Shown: positions 15,717 to 27,769 of the stretch, piece after piece | Position numbering within the stretch: the stretch's first letter is position 1 | Layout: each line of letters opens with the position of its first letter | Origin: Paracoccaceae bacterium | Lineage (GTDB): Bacteria; Pseudomonadota; Alphaproteobacteria; Rhodobacterales; Rhodobacteraceae | NCBI GenBank assembly: GCA_019634215.1 | Contig: JAHQVS010000214.1 | Location: 1 to 49,468 of the forward strand | Length of the DNA stretch: 49,468 nt | Direction of reading: 5' to 3' | The notes under the pieces: generated by a model | Told to the model about the DNA's origin: nothing | Databases searched by the model: none | Seen by the model: the letters and a program-made list of their open reading frames with translations, nothing else | Made by a program: the position numbers and the translations under genes

Positions 15717-17477
15717 TTACCTCTCTTTCTCCAAAGAGAACCCTTCGCGCAGCCGCCGCAACCCTTCGCGAGCGCCGTATTCCGCTTGTAGGCGCAGCAA
15801 TTGTTGGTCTCGACGGCGGAATTCCGCGACCAGATCTTCTATCACCGCGCCGTCGCCAAACTCCTCCAACGCTTTCTTGGCCAGGGCGATCGCTGATTCA
15901 AAACTTTCGCGCTCGACGATGTCGGCGCCGGCCTTCTCCAGCTCTAGCATGGTGAAGCGGTCATAGGTCGAGGCGTAGATTTTGACGCCTGGGAAGCGGC
16001 TGCGGATACGCTCAACCGCCTGCCGCGCGCCGTCGCGATCGTCAATGCACAGGAAGATCGCCTTCGCGTCGGCGGCGCCGGCGTTTGCCAGGGTGTCGAG
16101 GCGGCGGGCGTCGCCGAAGAACACCTCCGAGCCGAAACTGTCCGCGACCTGGATGCGGCGGGGGTTGTTGTCGATCAGGGTGACGTCATAGCCCCTGAGG
16201 CGCAGGATACGGCCGATCACCTGCCCGAACCGGCCGAAACCGGCGATGAGGATCGGCGATTTCGGCGCTTCCTTGACGTTGCGCAGCGGCTGGGCTTCCT
16301 CATTCTCCTCGGTGCGGGTGGCGATCCAGCGGGTGGCGGCGAGCATCATCACTGGCGTCGCCGCCATTGAGAGCGTGACGATCGCCGCCAGCAGCGAGGC
16401 GCTGCCGGGGTCCATCACGGCGCTGGCGCTGGCGACAGTGAAGATCACGAAGCCGAATTCGCCGCCCTGGCTGAGCACCGCCGCGATTCGCATCGCGTCA
16501 CGCTCCTTCGAGCCCGCGCCGCGCGCCAGGGCGAACAGAATCGCCGTCTTCGCCGCAATCAAGCACAGCACGGCCGCCAACACGGCGATGGCGTTGTCGA
16601 TCACCAAGCCGATGTCGACGCTCATGCCGACGGCGATAAAGAACAACCCCATCAGCAGCCCGCGGAACGGTTCGATATCGGTCTCCAATTGATGGCGGAA
16701 CTCGGTGTCCGCCAGCAGCACACCGGCGATAAACGCGCCCATCGCCATTGAGAGCCCGGCGGCGTCCATCGCCAACGCTGAAGCGATCACCACCAACAGC
16801 GCGGCGGCGGTGAACACCTCATCGGCTTTGGTGAGGGCGATCATGTGAAAGAGCGGCTTCAGCCCGTAGCGCCCCGCCAGCACCACCGCCCCGATGGCTC
16901 CGACCGCCTTGAGCATCGCCAACCAGGTGGGATCATGGGATTCACCGGCGGCGGGGGCGATGAAGGCGATCAAGGCCAGGATCGGCACGATCGCGAGATC
17001 TTGGAACAGCAGGATCGCAAAGGCGCGGTCGCCGTATGGGGTGGCGAGATCGCCGCGTTCGCGCAGGATCTGGATCGCGAAGGCGGTTGAGGACAGCGCG
17101 AGGCCAGCCCCCGCCGCGATCGACGCACGCCAATCGAAGCCGAGCATCCAAGCGGCGGCGAAGATCACAATACCCGTAACGGCCACTTGGCACAGGCCGA
17201 GACCGAAAATCTCCATCCGTAATCGCCACAATCGTTCGGGTTTCAGTTCGAGCCCGATCACGAACAGCAGCAGCACCACGCCGAACTCCGACGCGTGCAA
17301 GGCGGTTTCCGCTTCCGGAATAAACCCAAGCGCATGCGGCCCGATCAACGCCCCGGCGGCCAAGTAGCCCAGCACGGACCCGAGCTTCATCCGCTTAAAC
17401 AGCGGTACGGCGACCACCCCGGCCCCGAGATAGATCGCCGCCGCCTGCAGAAACTCGTTCTCGCCCATGCCCGCCAT
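15717..17477 (-). CDS. CPA2-family monovalent cation:proton antiporter with RCK domain
   Basis: A 586-residue KefB/KefC-like transporter. The N-terminal 380 residues form 12-13 membrane helices with the CPA2 segments LGYLAAGALIGPHALG and LALSSTAFAIQIL. The C-terminal third is an RCK/TrkA-N nucleotide-binding domain (IAGFGRFGQVIGRILR near residue 410). A charged coiled C-terminal tail follows. Members exchange K+ or Na+ for H+ and are gated by nucleotides or glutathione adducts. No KefF/KefG ancillary oxidoreductase gene is adjacent, so glutathione control is uncertain. Confidence 0.9.
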   Translation of the reverse strand: MAGMGENEFLQAAAIYLGAGVVAVPLFKRMKLGSVLGYLAAGALIGPHALGFIPEAETALHASEFGVVLLLFVIGLELKPERLWRLRMEIFGLGLCQVAVTGIVIFAAAWMLGFDWRASIAAGAGLALSSTAFAIQILRERGDLATPYGDRAFAILLFQDLAIVPILALIAFIAPAAGESHDPTWLAMLKAVGAIGAVVLAGRYGLKPLFHMIALTKADEVFTAAALLVVIASALAMDAAGLSMAMGAFIAGVLLADTEFRHQLETDIEPFRGLLMGLFFIAVGMSVDIGLVIDNAIAVLAAVLCLIAAKTAILFALARGAGSKERDAMRIAAVLSQGGEFGFVIFTVASASAVMDPGSASLLAAIVTLSMAATPVMMLAATRWIATRTEENEEAQPLRNVKEAPKSPILIAGFGRFGQVIGRILRLRGYDVTLIDNNPRRIQVADSFGSEVFFGDARRLDTLANAGAADAKAIFLCIDDRDGARQAVERIRSRFPGVKIYASTYDRFTMLELEKAGADIVERESFESAIALAKKALEEFGDGAVIEDLVAEFRRRDQQLLRLQAEYGAREGLRRLREGFSLEKER

Positions 17478-17602
17478 TCACACTTCCTCCTATCACCATG
17501 CTCGTCGTAGTTTCGGGGAAAGCTGGGGCGAAAATCCAGCGACGTATCGCGCAAACAGCGATTGACGTTACGACATTTGGTCATCCTAGCGGCGAGGTCG
17601 GT

Positions 17603-17932
17603 GTGATTGGGGAATATGAAGGCATCGCGGCGGTGTTCGCGCTGGTGTTGGCGGCGGTGTCGGCGGCGCTGCCAGTGAGCGGATGGCGCGGCCGGTTGGC
17701 GCATGGGCTGTTCACGCTGGTGGTCGTTGTGGTGGTGGCGATGATTGCGCGCGAGGTGGCGCGCAATGAGTCGCGGGCGTCAGCCTCGATCGAGGGACCG
17801 GCGGCGGGCGAGCCGCTGTACCGTGCGGCGCCGTCCGAGGCGATGGCGCCGCCGTCAGAGGACGAGGCCGCGCCTTTGCCTGACCCGATCCGCGCGCCAG
17901 AGACCGCGCCGCTGCCCTCGCGATCCGGGTAG
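17603..17932 (+). CDS. Hypothetical small membrane protein
   Basis: A 109-residue protein read from GTG 17603, with GAGG just upstream. Two hydrophobic stretches (GIAAVFALVLAAVSAALPV and GLFTLVVVVVVAMIAREV) precede a C-terminal half rich in Pro, Ala, Ser and Glu that is probably disordered. No family recognised. It sits 5 bp before the EamA transporter gene, so the two are probably transcribed together. A longer frame back to 17498 would add an unconvincing leader. Existence as a gene is moderately supported by the tight spacing and coding-like composition. Confidence 0.5.
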   Translation: MIGEYEGIAAVFALVLAAVSAALPVSGWRGRLAHGLFTLVVVVVVAMIAREVARNESRASASIEGPAAGEPLYRAAPSEAMAPPSEDEAAPLPDPIRAPETAPLPSRSG

Positions 17933-17937
17933 TCTCC

Positions 17938-18831
17938 GTGGAGCTTTGGGTTGTGATCACACTGTGCGCGGCGTTCCTCCAGAATGCGCGCTCGTCGTTT
18001 CAGAAGGCGTTGAAGGGGCGGGTGGGGCCGATCGGAGCGGTGTTCTCGCGCTTCGGCTTCGGGCTGCCCTTCGCGCTGATCTGGCTGACGGTGGTGTCAT
18101 TTGCTGTCGAGCCGCCGCCGGGTCCGATATGGGGCGTCACCTGGACTTTTGGGTTTTACACCGTTCTCGGCGCGCTCTCGCAGATCGCGGCCACCGTCGC
18201 ACTGCTGGCCAGCTTCAACTACGCCAATTTCGCCGTTGGCACCGCCTTTTCCAAAACCGAACCTGTTCAGGCGGCGCTGCTCGGGGCGCTGCTGCTCGGC
18301 GAGGTGCCGACGCTGATGGTGGTCGCCGCGATCGCGGTTGGGGTGCTGGGGGTGTTGGTGGCGACGTTGCAGCCGGAGGGGCGGCTCAACGCCAAGGCGG
18401 CGGCCTGGGGCCTAGGGTCGGCGGCGCTGTTCGGGATCTCGGCGGTGTCGTTCCGCGCCGCTTCATTGGGGCTCGACGATGGCGGAGTCTGGATCAGGGC
18501 CGCGACCACCCTATCGGCGGCGACTCTGCTACAAGCCGTATTGATGGGCGCTTGGATGGCGTGGCGGACGCCGGACGAGCTGCGCCGCACCCTCGCCGCC
18601 TGGGCGCCGGGGGCGGGGGCCGGCGCGGCGGGGGCGTTCGCCTCGGCCTGCTGGTTCACCGCGATGACGCTGGAGCCGGTCGCGCATGTGCGGGCGCTAG
18701 GGCAGGTGGAGATTATCTTTACCTTCGCGGCCTCGATTTTCGTGTTTGGCGAGCGGCCCGCGCGGCGGGAAGTGATTGGGGTGGGGCTGATGATATTGGG
18801 TGTGGCGATGCTGTTGTTGGCGACCGCGTAG
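17938..18831 (+). CDS. EamA (DMT) family transporter
   Basis: A 297-residue membrane protein of ten predicted helices, made of two EamA repeats as in drug/metabolite exporters. The first helix is ELWVVITLCAAFLQNARSSFQKALKG. Recognisable repeat features are NFAVGTAFSKTEPVQAALLGALLLGE in repeat one and RALGQVEIIFTFAASIFVFGE in repeat two, each split here by loops. It starts at GTG 17938. The transported compound cannot be predicted. Downstream gene starts 40 bp later on the same strand. Confidence 0.88.
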   Translation: MELWVVITLCAAFLQNARSSFQKALKGRVGPIGAVFSRFGFGLPFALIWLTVVSFAVEPPPGPIWGVTWTFGFYTVLGALSQIAATVALLASFNYANFAVGTAFSKTEPVQAALLGALLLGEVPTLMVVAAIAVGVLGVLVATLQPEGRLNAKAAAWGLGSAALFGISAVSFRAASLGLDDGGVWIRAATTLSAATLLQAVLMGAWMAWRTPDELRRTLAAWAPGAGAGAAGAFASACWFTAMTLEPVAHVRALGQVEIIFTFAASIFVFGERPARREVIGVGLMILGVAMLLLATA

Positions 18832-18871
18832 CGGTTTACCATCTTTCCGGCGACGCGAGGGAGGAACGCGC

Positions 18872-19840
18872 ATGGCCGATAGCATCCCGTTGGGGCCGGT
18901 GGGCGGGCCAAGCTGGCTGGACATGCTCGGGCAGGAGATCCGCTGGCTGATTTGGCAAGCGGCGCCGGAATGGCTGCAGCCGATGTTGCGGGGCGCGGGG
19001 CGGGATGCCATCACGCCCGTTGCCGATCCGGCGGAGGCCGGGCGCAAACTGTTCGATCAGGACGCCACCCAGCGCGATGTCGCCCAGGCGGTGGACCGGG
19101 TGGTGGCGGAGACGGCGTCGAAGCAGGATGTTTCCGGCCTGGGTGCGCGGCTTGATCATATCCAGGCGATACTAGAGGCGCAGAACCGCGAGGCCGGGCT
19201 GGCGCCGAAATCCGAGGCGGAGCAGCGGTCGGACGCGGGTGCTTTGGCCGCCTTCTTCGCGCCGGACCCTGAGGCGGCGGCGCGGGTGGAGCAGGCGATC
19301 GCCGGGAATGACCGCCCCCACGCCGTCGCGCTGATGAAACAACAGCTTGCGGGGCGGGAGGCGGAGGTCAACGCCCAACTTGCCGAACAATACCGCGCCA
19401 TCGGCCTCGGCGCGCGCGGGGCGGATACGGCGGAGGCGGCCGCCTATGAAGAGGCGCATCGCCTGCAGCCGGAGGATTTCTGGACCTGCGTCGAACTCGC
19501 CCGTCTGTGTGATGAGGCGGGGCGTCTTCGCGAGGCGATGGAAGTGGCGCGGTCGGCGCAGCTCGTTGCGAAGGGGGAGCGGGAGCTGTCACCGGCGCGG
19601 GAGCGGTATGAGGCGGGGTTGGCGGTTTCGGAGCGTCTGGCGGCGTTGAACCCGGGGAGCGCTGAGGCGCAGCGGGATTTGATTGTGTCTTTTGCGAAGC
19701 TTGGCGGAACTTTTCCGGGGGAGGGATGGTGGGCCAAAGGGCTCAAGATCGGCAAACGCCTCGCCGCTGAGGGGCGTTTGGCCCCGGCGGACGCTTGGAT
19801 GGTTGATGATCTGCGAAAGCGAGCCGCCGAAGACGGTTAA
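18872..19840 (+). CDS. Hypothetical protein with TPR-like helical repeats
   Basis: A 322-residue, probably cytoplasmic protein started at ATG 18872, with GGGAGG 8 nt upstream. The N-terminal part is amphipathic (WLDMLGQEIRWLIWQAAPEWL) and may touch the membrane. The middle and C-terminal parts are helical with a tetratricopeptide-like flavour (EEAHRLQPEDFWTCVELARLCDEAGRLREA and ERLAALNPGSAEAQRDLI, in pieces). TPR-like proteins act as scaffolds; no partner can be named. It lies downstream of the EamA gene and upstream of carB, separated from the latter by 202 bp. Confidence 0.7.
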   Translation: MADSIPLGPVGGPSWLDMLGQEIRWLIWQAAPEWLQPMLRGAGRDAITPVADPAEAGRKLFDQDATQRDVAQAVDRVVAETASKQDVSGLGARLDHIQAILEAQNREAGLAPKSEAEQRSDAGALAAFFAPDPEAAARVEQAIAGNDRPHAVALMKQQLAGREAEVNAQLAEQYRAIGLGARGADTAEAAAYEEAHRLQPEDFWTCVELARLCDEAGRLREAMEVARSAQLVAKGERELSPARERYEAGLAVSERLAALNPGSAEAQRDLIVSFAKLGGTFPGEGWWAKGLKIGKRLAAEGRLAPADAWMVDDLRKRAAEDG

Positions 19841-19898
19841 CCCCGCCCGCCGCACCTCTCCCCCAAAGAATCCGCCCATTTTTCGGGCGCCCTGCGCC

Positions 19899-20008
19899 TT
19901 GCGCCGCCGTCTTAAACCCGTATAACCCTCGCCAATTTGCCGACACGATGGTCGTCGCGGACGGGCGCTCGCATGCGCGCCGTCGCCTCTGCGCGCCCTT
20001 TGGCGCGC
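19899..20008 (+). promoter_or_regulatory. Candidate carB promoter and leader hairpin
   Basis: TTGCGC (19899-19904) and TATAAC (19921-19926) are spaced by 16 nt and could form a sigma-70 promoter. A stable hairpin, GCGCGCC (19991-19997) with GGCGCGC (20002-20008) and loop CTTT, lies 34 nt before the carB start codon and inside the predicted leader. Both are weak predictions. Confidence 0.3.
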
Positions 20009-20042
20009 GCCGACGACCCCCGTTCATACAGAGGATGCGGCC

Positions 20043-23351
<3,309 letters not shown>

Positions 23352-23377
23352 CTAGCTGTTCTCGTGTGGCGTGATCC

Positions 23378-23412
23378 GGGCCCGATCTTCGGGCCCAATT
23401 GCGTTCGTTTTT
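23378..23412 (+). terminator. carB terminator
   Basis: GGGCCCGA (23378-23385) and TCGGGCCC (23389-23396) form an 8-bp stem with a 3-nt loop, followed by AATTGCGTTCGTTTTT. This is a good intrinsic terminator candidate 26 nt after the carB stop. Confidence 0.7.
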
Positions 23413-23503
23413 CACGCGACAGGTTGATCAACTCGCGTCGACGTCGAAGCTGAAGTCGAGGCTTGCGCCTAGGCCAAGTTAGGCGGGCGCGGAGGAGCGC
23501 TTT

Positions 23504-23977
23504 ATGGATAAGATCCCAATGACCGCCCAGGGCTATGCGAAGCTGGAGGTGGAGTTGAAGCAGCTGAAGTCGGAGGAGCGTCCTGCGGTGATCAAGGCGA
23601 TCGCCGAGGCGCGGGAACACGGCGACCTCTCGGAAAACGCGGAGTATCATTCCGCGCGCGAGAAACAGAGCTTCATTGAGGGTCGAATCATGGAGCTGGA
23701 GGGGATGATTTCGCGCGCTGACGTGATTGATCCCCTGAAGCTGAACGGCGAGAAGATCAAGTTCGGCGCCACGGTGCAGTTGATGGACGAAGACACTGAG
23801 GAAGAGAAGACCTTCCAAATCGTGGGCGAAGTCGAAGCTGACATCGAAGCCGGTCGCCTCAACGTCAATTCACCGCTGGCGCGCGCTTTGATTGGCAAGG
23901 AGGAGGGCGACAGCGTCGAGGTGATGACTCCTGGAGGCGGCCGTTCCTACGAAGTGATGTCGGTGAAGTTCGTCTGA
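23504..23977 (+). CDS. greA: Transcription elongation factor GreA
   Basis: A 157-residue GreA. The N-terminal coiled-coil hairpin contains the acidic tip [13 protein letters not shown], which reaches into the RNA polymerase secondary channel to stimulate cleavage of backtracked RNA. The C-terminal domain has [20 protein letters not shown]. Length and motifs are canonical. The ribosome site GGAGGAGCGCTTT precedes ATG 23504. The carB-greA order is frequent in Alphaproteobacteria. Confidence 0.97.
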   Translation: MDKIPMTAQGYAKLEVELKQLKSEERPAVIKAIAEAREHGDLSENAEYHSAREKQSFIEGRIMELEGMISRADVIDPLKLNGEKIKFGATVQLMDEDTEEEKTFQIVGEVEADIEAGRLNVNSPLARALIGKEEGDSVEVMTPGGGRSYEVMSVKFV

Positions 23978-23985
23978 CGTGTCAT

Positions 23986-24006
23986 CAGGGGCGCTGGCCG
24001 CCCCTG
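23986..24006 (+). terminator. greA terminator
   Basis: CAGGGGCG (23986-23993) and CGCCCCTG (23999-24006) form an 8-bp stem with a 5-nt loop 9 nt after the greA stop, followed by GTTTGAGCTCGTTT. Confidence 0.65.
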
Positions 24007-24337
24007 GTTTGAGCTCGTTTCGATGAAACATCGGCGTTTTGGCGGGCGTGCTCTAAGTTTTTGTGGTTTTCACAATCTCTCAGCCTCTGAGCGTGCCTGC
24101 TTCCCCACGGCCCAAGCTGGGCTGAAAGCTCACGCTGTTCTGACCTAGAGCTTGGCGTTTTAACTTGTTAAAGCTGCTTTGGCGTAGCAAAAGCCTGATC
24201 CCTGAGTGGTGGCGGCTCGTCTGGAGCGAATTTTACAATCGCATCGCGGAAAATTTGCGTTTCGGACTGGCGGCGTCGCAAAGAGAGAGATTTTCAACGG
24301 TCGCCGTCGGGCCGGCCAAGATTATGGGGTCCGCAAT
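24007..24337. other. Intergenic region after greA
   Basis: About 330 bp with no gene I can support. It contains several T-runs and an AT-rich stretch (GTTTTAACTTGTTAAAGC near 24158, a TTTTAACTTGTTAAA inverted repeat), which may be promoter or operator sequence for the next gene. The next gene's frame stays open back to 24206, but the extra 44 residues look non-coding. Confidence 0.4.
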
Positions 24338-26098
24338 ATGAGCCAGATCTCCAGCGCCGGAGCCGCGCGCAGCGCTATGCCAGGCCCTTTTGACGACCCC
24401 CCCGGATTTCCTGAACGCGGCGCGCGGCGCCGGAGCGACAGCACGGCGGCGAATCCGTTCGACGCCCAGGATTTCATGAATGAACCCTCCCTCGAACTGG
24501 ATAAGAAGCCAGGACGGCGCGGCAAGGCGCGGGATGAGGCGGCCGATGTGGCGAGTGGGGACGACAGTTTAGTGGAAGACGAAGAAGCATTCTTCGAAGC
24601 TGACGCGAACGAAAAGGGCGAGGCTGGCGCGCGCGAGGGCGCCTCCAGCTTCGGCTCGATTTGGCGGTGGGCGCTGCTGGCCAGCTTCTTGTGGGTTTCG
24701 GCGGTGATCGCGTTTTATCTGGGCGCCTATCGGGTGTCCCTGATCGGCGGCGGGCCGCTCTCCAATGATCTGGCCAGCATAGATCAGTATGTTTGGGTGA
24801 TGGCGGCGGGAGTCGCGTTCGGCCCGCTTGCGCTGATTGGGATGGCGGCGATCGTCACCCGCCAAGCGATGGCGCTGCGGCGAGAGACGCTGTTTCTTCA
24901 GGAAGCGGTCGATCGGTTGTCTGAGCGGATGTCCTCCACACCAGCGCCGGGGCAGGACCAAGGGGGCATCGCCTTCACCAGTGGGCAGGACGCCCAAGCG
25001 TTGAAGCGCGAGGCTGAAGAGGCCGTTTCTGCCTTGAAGGCGGTTGAGGAGAGTTTCATCTCGGCCCAAGGGCGCGCCCGGTCGGCCCGCGAAGCGGCTG
25101 AGGTGGACAGCTACGCAGTCAAGCAGCTCTTGCAAGATGGGGAACAGGCTCCAGGCGGCGCGAATCGCGAAGCACAGTTGGCGGAGCTGGCGGCGATGGT
25201 CGCCAACGCGTTGGCGGCTTCTGGCGTTGCAGCCGCCCCAACGCCGCCGCCGGGGGTGTCCGTTGTGACGCCGTCTGCCCCCAGGTCAGCCCCTCCGTCA
25301 GCCCCTCCGTCAGCCCCTCCACCGCCGCCCTTTGGCGGGCGGGAGGAGGCTCCGCGTGAGCCCTCCGGCCGGGCCGGGATCGAGCGCGGCTTCCAGGAGG
25401 CGGAGCAGACATTGAAGGATCTGGGCGGTTCGCCGCCTCCAATACCCGAGGCTCCGAGTGAAGCCGCCGCTGGCTTGGATGCCGTTCCCGCAGCGAAGAA
25501 GGCGATCGAAGAGCTGAGCCAACGCGGTGGTGGGGCGCGGGATGAGGGCGCCTCTGAGCCTGGCGCGCGCGGCGACAGCACAGGCGGCATCTCTCACGCG
25601 CCGGGCGCTGAGGGTGATTCCGATGGCGTCGATTGGGGAAAATTCGTCAAGGCGGCGAATTTTCCGGACAGCGAGGACGATCGAGAGACTTTGGATGCGC
25701 TCTACGCCGTGCTCTCCGATCGCGACGCCGCCGGTTTGTTGCAAGCGGCGGAAGACACACTCTCAGGCCTCGCCGATATTGGTTTGTTCATGGAGGACAT
25801 GGTTCCCCACCATGCCCCGGCTGAGGTGTGGCGGCGATATATTGTCGACAACGACGCGGCCGAGGCGATGGAGCTGGGCGGCGTACGTGACGCACATGCG
25901 ATTGAGGACGTGATCGCGGCCTTGAACGACAAGGCCGATTTCGCCAGCACCAGCGATAAATTCCTGAAGCGCTACGAGGATATTGTGGGGCGTATGTTCA
26001 ATGAGGGCCAAGAGGCGGAGTTGGTGGTTCAACTCGCCGACAGTCGTAGCGGCCGCGCCTATATGTTGTTAGGGCGCTCCTCGGGACGGTTTGGCTAA
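24338..26098 (+). CDS. Large membrane protein with coiled coil and Pro-rich linkers
   Basis: A 586-residue protein of unknown function. Layout from ATG 24338: a disordered acidic N-terminus to about residue 100; two membrane helices (WRWALLASFLWVSAVIAFYLGAY and VWVMAAGVAFGPLALIGMAAIV, with the usual breaks); a heptad-rich coiled coil at about 175-260; a Pro/Ala/Gly/Glu-rich linker at about 290-440 containing a triple SAPP repeat; and a compact helical C-terminal domain (WGKFVKAANFPDSEDDRETLDALYAVL onward). The architecture suggests an envelope-anchored scaffold whose C-terminal domain acts in the cytoplasm. The stop is 2 bp before the next gene, so the two are probably co-transcribed. An upstream in-frame start at 24206 is possible. 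Confidence 0.65.
   Translation: MSQISSAGAARSAMPGPFDDPPGFPERGARRRSDSTAANPFDAQDFMNEPSLELDKKPGRRGKARDEAADVASGDDSLVEDEEAFFEADANEKGEAGAREGASSFGSIWRWALLASFLWVSAVIAFYLGAYRVSLIGGGPLSNDLASIDQYVWVMAAGVAFGPLALIGMAAIVTRQAMALRRETLFLQEAVDRLSERMSSTPAPGQDQGGIAFTSGQDAQALKREAEEAVSALKAVEESFISAQGRARSAREAAEVDSYAVKQLLQDGEQAPGGANREAQLAELAAMVANALAASGVAAAPTPPPGVSVVTPSAPRSAPPSAPPSAPPPPPFGGREEAPREPSGRAGIERGFQEAEQTLKDLGGSPPPIPEAPSEAAAGLDAVPAAKKAIEELSQRGGGARDEGASEPGARGDSTGGISHAPGAEGDSDGVDWGKFVKAANFPDSEDDRETLDALYAVLSDRDAAGLLQAAEDTLSGLADIGLFMEDMVPHHAPAEVWRRYIVDNDAAEAMELGGVRDAHAIEDVIAALNDKADFASTSDKFLKRYEDIVGRMFNEGQEAELVVQLADSRSGRAYMLLGRSSGRFG
25285..25320 (+). repeat. Three exact 12-bp tandem repeats in coding sequence
   Basis: GTCAGCCCCTCC occurs three times head to tail (25285, 25297, 25309) and encodes a repeated Ser-Ala-Pro-Pro in a disordered linker. 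Exact copies suggest recent slippage, and copy number may vary between strains without breaking the frame. Confidence 0.9.
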
Positions 26099-26100
26099 TC

Positions 26101-27108
26101 ATGCCGCTGAGTGTTGGAATCGAAAAATGGCCGTTGGCGACGCCGTTCGCCATTGCACGCGGGGTCAAGACCGAGGCTGTGACCGTGGTCGTCCGAGTGT
26201 CGGACGGCAAGAATGTCGGCTTGGGAGAATGCACGCCTTACGCCCGCTATGGTGAGACGCCAGAGCAGGTGCGCGAGGCGCTGTGGAACCTGAATCCGAT
26301 GTTTGGTCGCGAAGAGATGACCGCCGAGAGTCCAGCGGCGCTGCGCAGTAAAATCGCCGCCGTTTTGCCCGCGGGCGCCGCCCGCAATGCGGTCGATTGC
26401 GCGTTGTGGGATCTGGAGGCCAAGCAAACTGGCCGATCGGCTGCAGAGTTGACGGGGCTGAACCCGCCGCCGGAGATAATCACCGCCGTCACATTGGGCA
26501 TCGACAGCCCGAAAGCCATGGCCGCCGCCGCCAAGACAGCCGCCGCACCGTTGTTGAAGGTGAAGCTCGGGGCCGGTCAGGTCGCCGACGAAACCGCTCG
26601 CCTTCACGCCATCCGCGCCGCCGCGCCAGAATCAAAGCTGATCATTGACGCTAATGAAGGATGGTCGGCGGAGAGTCTCACTGCCTTGGACCCTGTTTGC
26701 GTTGAGGTTGGGGCGTTGTTTATTGAACAGCCGCTTCCTTCTGATCAGGATGCGGCGCTGAGCGATCTGTCCTTGCAAACCCCGCTCTGCGCCGATGAAA
26801 GCTGCCACACCGTTGAGGATCTGCCGCGCCTCAAAGGGCGCTATCAGGTGGTGAATGTTAAACTCGACAAAACCGGCGGTTTGTCTGGGGCGATCGCTCT
26901 CCGCACCGCCGCCCTGTCCGAGGGTTTTGACGTTATGGTGGGTTGCATGCTCGCCGGATCTCTGGCGATGGCGCCGGCTTATCTTTTAACCGAAAGCGCA
27001 TTGGCGGTGGATTTGGACGGCCCTCTCTGGCTGAAGCAGGACCGTGAGCCGCCGATGAAATTTGTCGGCGCCCGTATGTTCCCGCCGTCATCGGGATTAT
27101 GGGGCTGA
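26101..27108 (+). CDS. dgcA: DgcA-like N-acetyl-D-Glu racemase / dipeptide epimerase (enolase superfamily)
   Basis: A 335-residue enolase-superfamily enzyme. The catalytic layout is complete: the K-x-K pair in LLKVKLGAG near residue 158, metal ligands in LIIDANEGWS, FIEQPLP and CADESCH, and the second base Lys in VNVKLDKTGG. This is the L-Ala-D/L-Glu epimerase family; alphaproteobacterial members are often annotated DgcA, an N-acetyl-D-glutamate racemase acting with DgcN. No dgcN is visible here, so epimerisation of cell-wall dipeptides is an equal possibility. Starts 2 bp after the preceding stop and overlaps the 3' end of zur by 12 bp on the other strand. Confidence 0.85.
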   Translation: MPLSVGIEKWPLATPFAIARGVKTEAVTVVVRVSDGKNVGLGECTPYARYGETPEQVREALWNLNPMFGREEMTAESPAALRSKIAAVLPAGAARNAVDCALWDLEAKQTGRSAAELTGLNPPPEIITAVTLGIDSPKAMAAAAKTAAAPLLKVKLGAGQVADETARLHAIRAAAPESKLIIDANEGWSAESLTALDPVCVEVGALFIEQPLPSDQDAALSDLSLQTPLCADESCHTVEDLPRLKGRYQVVNVKLDKTGGLSGAIALRTAALSEGFDVMVGCMLAGSLAMAPAYLLTESALAVDLDGPLWLKQDREPPMKFVGARMFPPSSGLWG

Positions 27109-27639
27109 GCCCGCCTTGCCGCCGGATTCAGGCTCGGCGCATTTTCGACATTGCCCTTCAATCTCGATCGCGGTGTCCTTTAGGCCGAAATTCACCTGAG
27201 ACGCCGCCTCGGCGAGGGCTTGGGTGAGCGAGGGATCGCGCAACTCGCCGACCGCGCCGCAATCCGAGCAAATCAGGAATAGGGGCGAATGCGCCTCTTG
27301 CGGGTGGGCGCAGCCCAGATAGGCGTTCTGGGTCGACAATTTATGCACAAAGCCCAGCTCAATCAGGAATTCCAGCGCGCGGTACACGCTTGGCGGCTGA
27401 GAGCCGAGCTTCTCCGCCTTTAACCGATCCAACAGCTCATAGGCGCCGACGGCGCGGTGGCTCTCCCACAGCAGCTCCAACACCCGCCGCCGTACCGGCG
27501 TTAACCGTGCGCCTTGGGCGGCGCACACCGCTTCCGCGGCCCGCATCGCGTCGGCGGCGCAGGCGTGATGGTCATGCGGTTCAAACGCTGATGCGGCCTC
27601 GCTGGCGGTGAAAGTGGGGCGTGAAGACGCGTCGACCAT
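27097..27639 (-). CDS. zur: Fur-family regulator, Zur type
   Basis: A 180-residue Fur-superfamily repressor. A His-rich leader (EPHDHHACAAD) precedes the winged helix (RLTPVRRRVLELLWESHRAVGAYELLDRL in pieces, QPPSVYRALEFL recognition helix). The dimerisation domain has CAHPQEAHSPLFLICSDCGAVGEL and a final CRKC, giving the two Cys-x-x-Cys structural zinc pairs. The pattern matches Zur, which represses zinc-uptake genes when zinc is replete. The znu genes are not in the window. Its last codons overlap the dgcA-like gene. The region upstream (27640-27769) shows no clear gene. Confidence 0.85.
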   Translation of the reverse strand: MVDASSRPTFTASEAASAFEPHDHHACAADAMRAAEAVCAAQGARLTPVRRRVLELLWESHRAVGAYELLDRLKAEKLGSQPPSVYRALEFLIELGFVHKLSTQNAYLGCAHPQEAHSPLFLICSDCGAVGELRDPSLTQALAEAASQVNFGLKDTAIEIEGQCRKCAEPESGGKAGSAP

Positions 27640-27769
27640 CGCTCGTCCGTGTCATGGCTGGGGCTTCGTCAACAGGTAGCGAGGCATTTGACGCGGAACA
27701 AGCGCCGACATGCGGTGTGATGGCCTGTAGCTTACCACAGAGCGATGGCCATGGGCCCCACACAATGGC

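Noticed and set aside
24190-24222. TGATCC-16 nt-CGTCTG before the 24338 gene
   Set aside because: The spacing fits the ECF-like pattern but the second hexamer lacks the TA of CGTA, so I treat it as chance.
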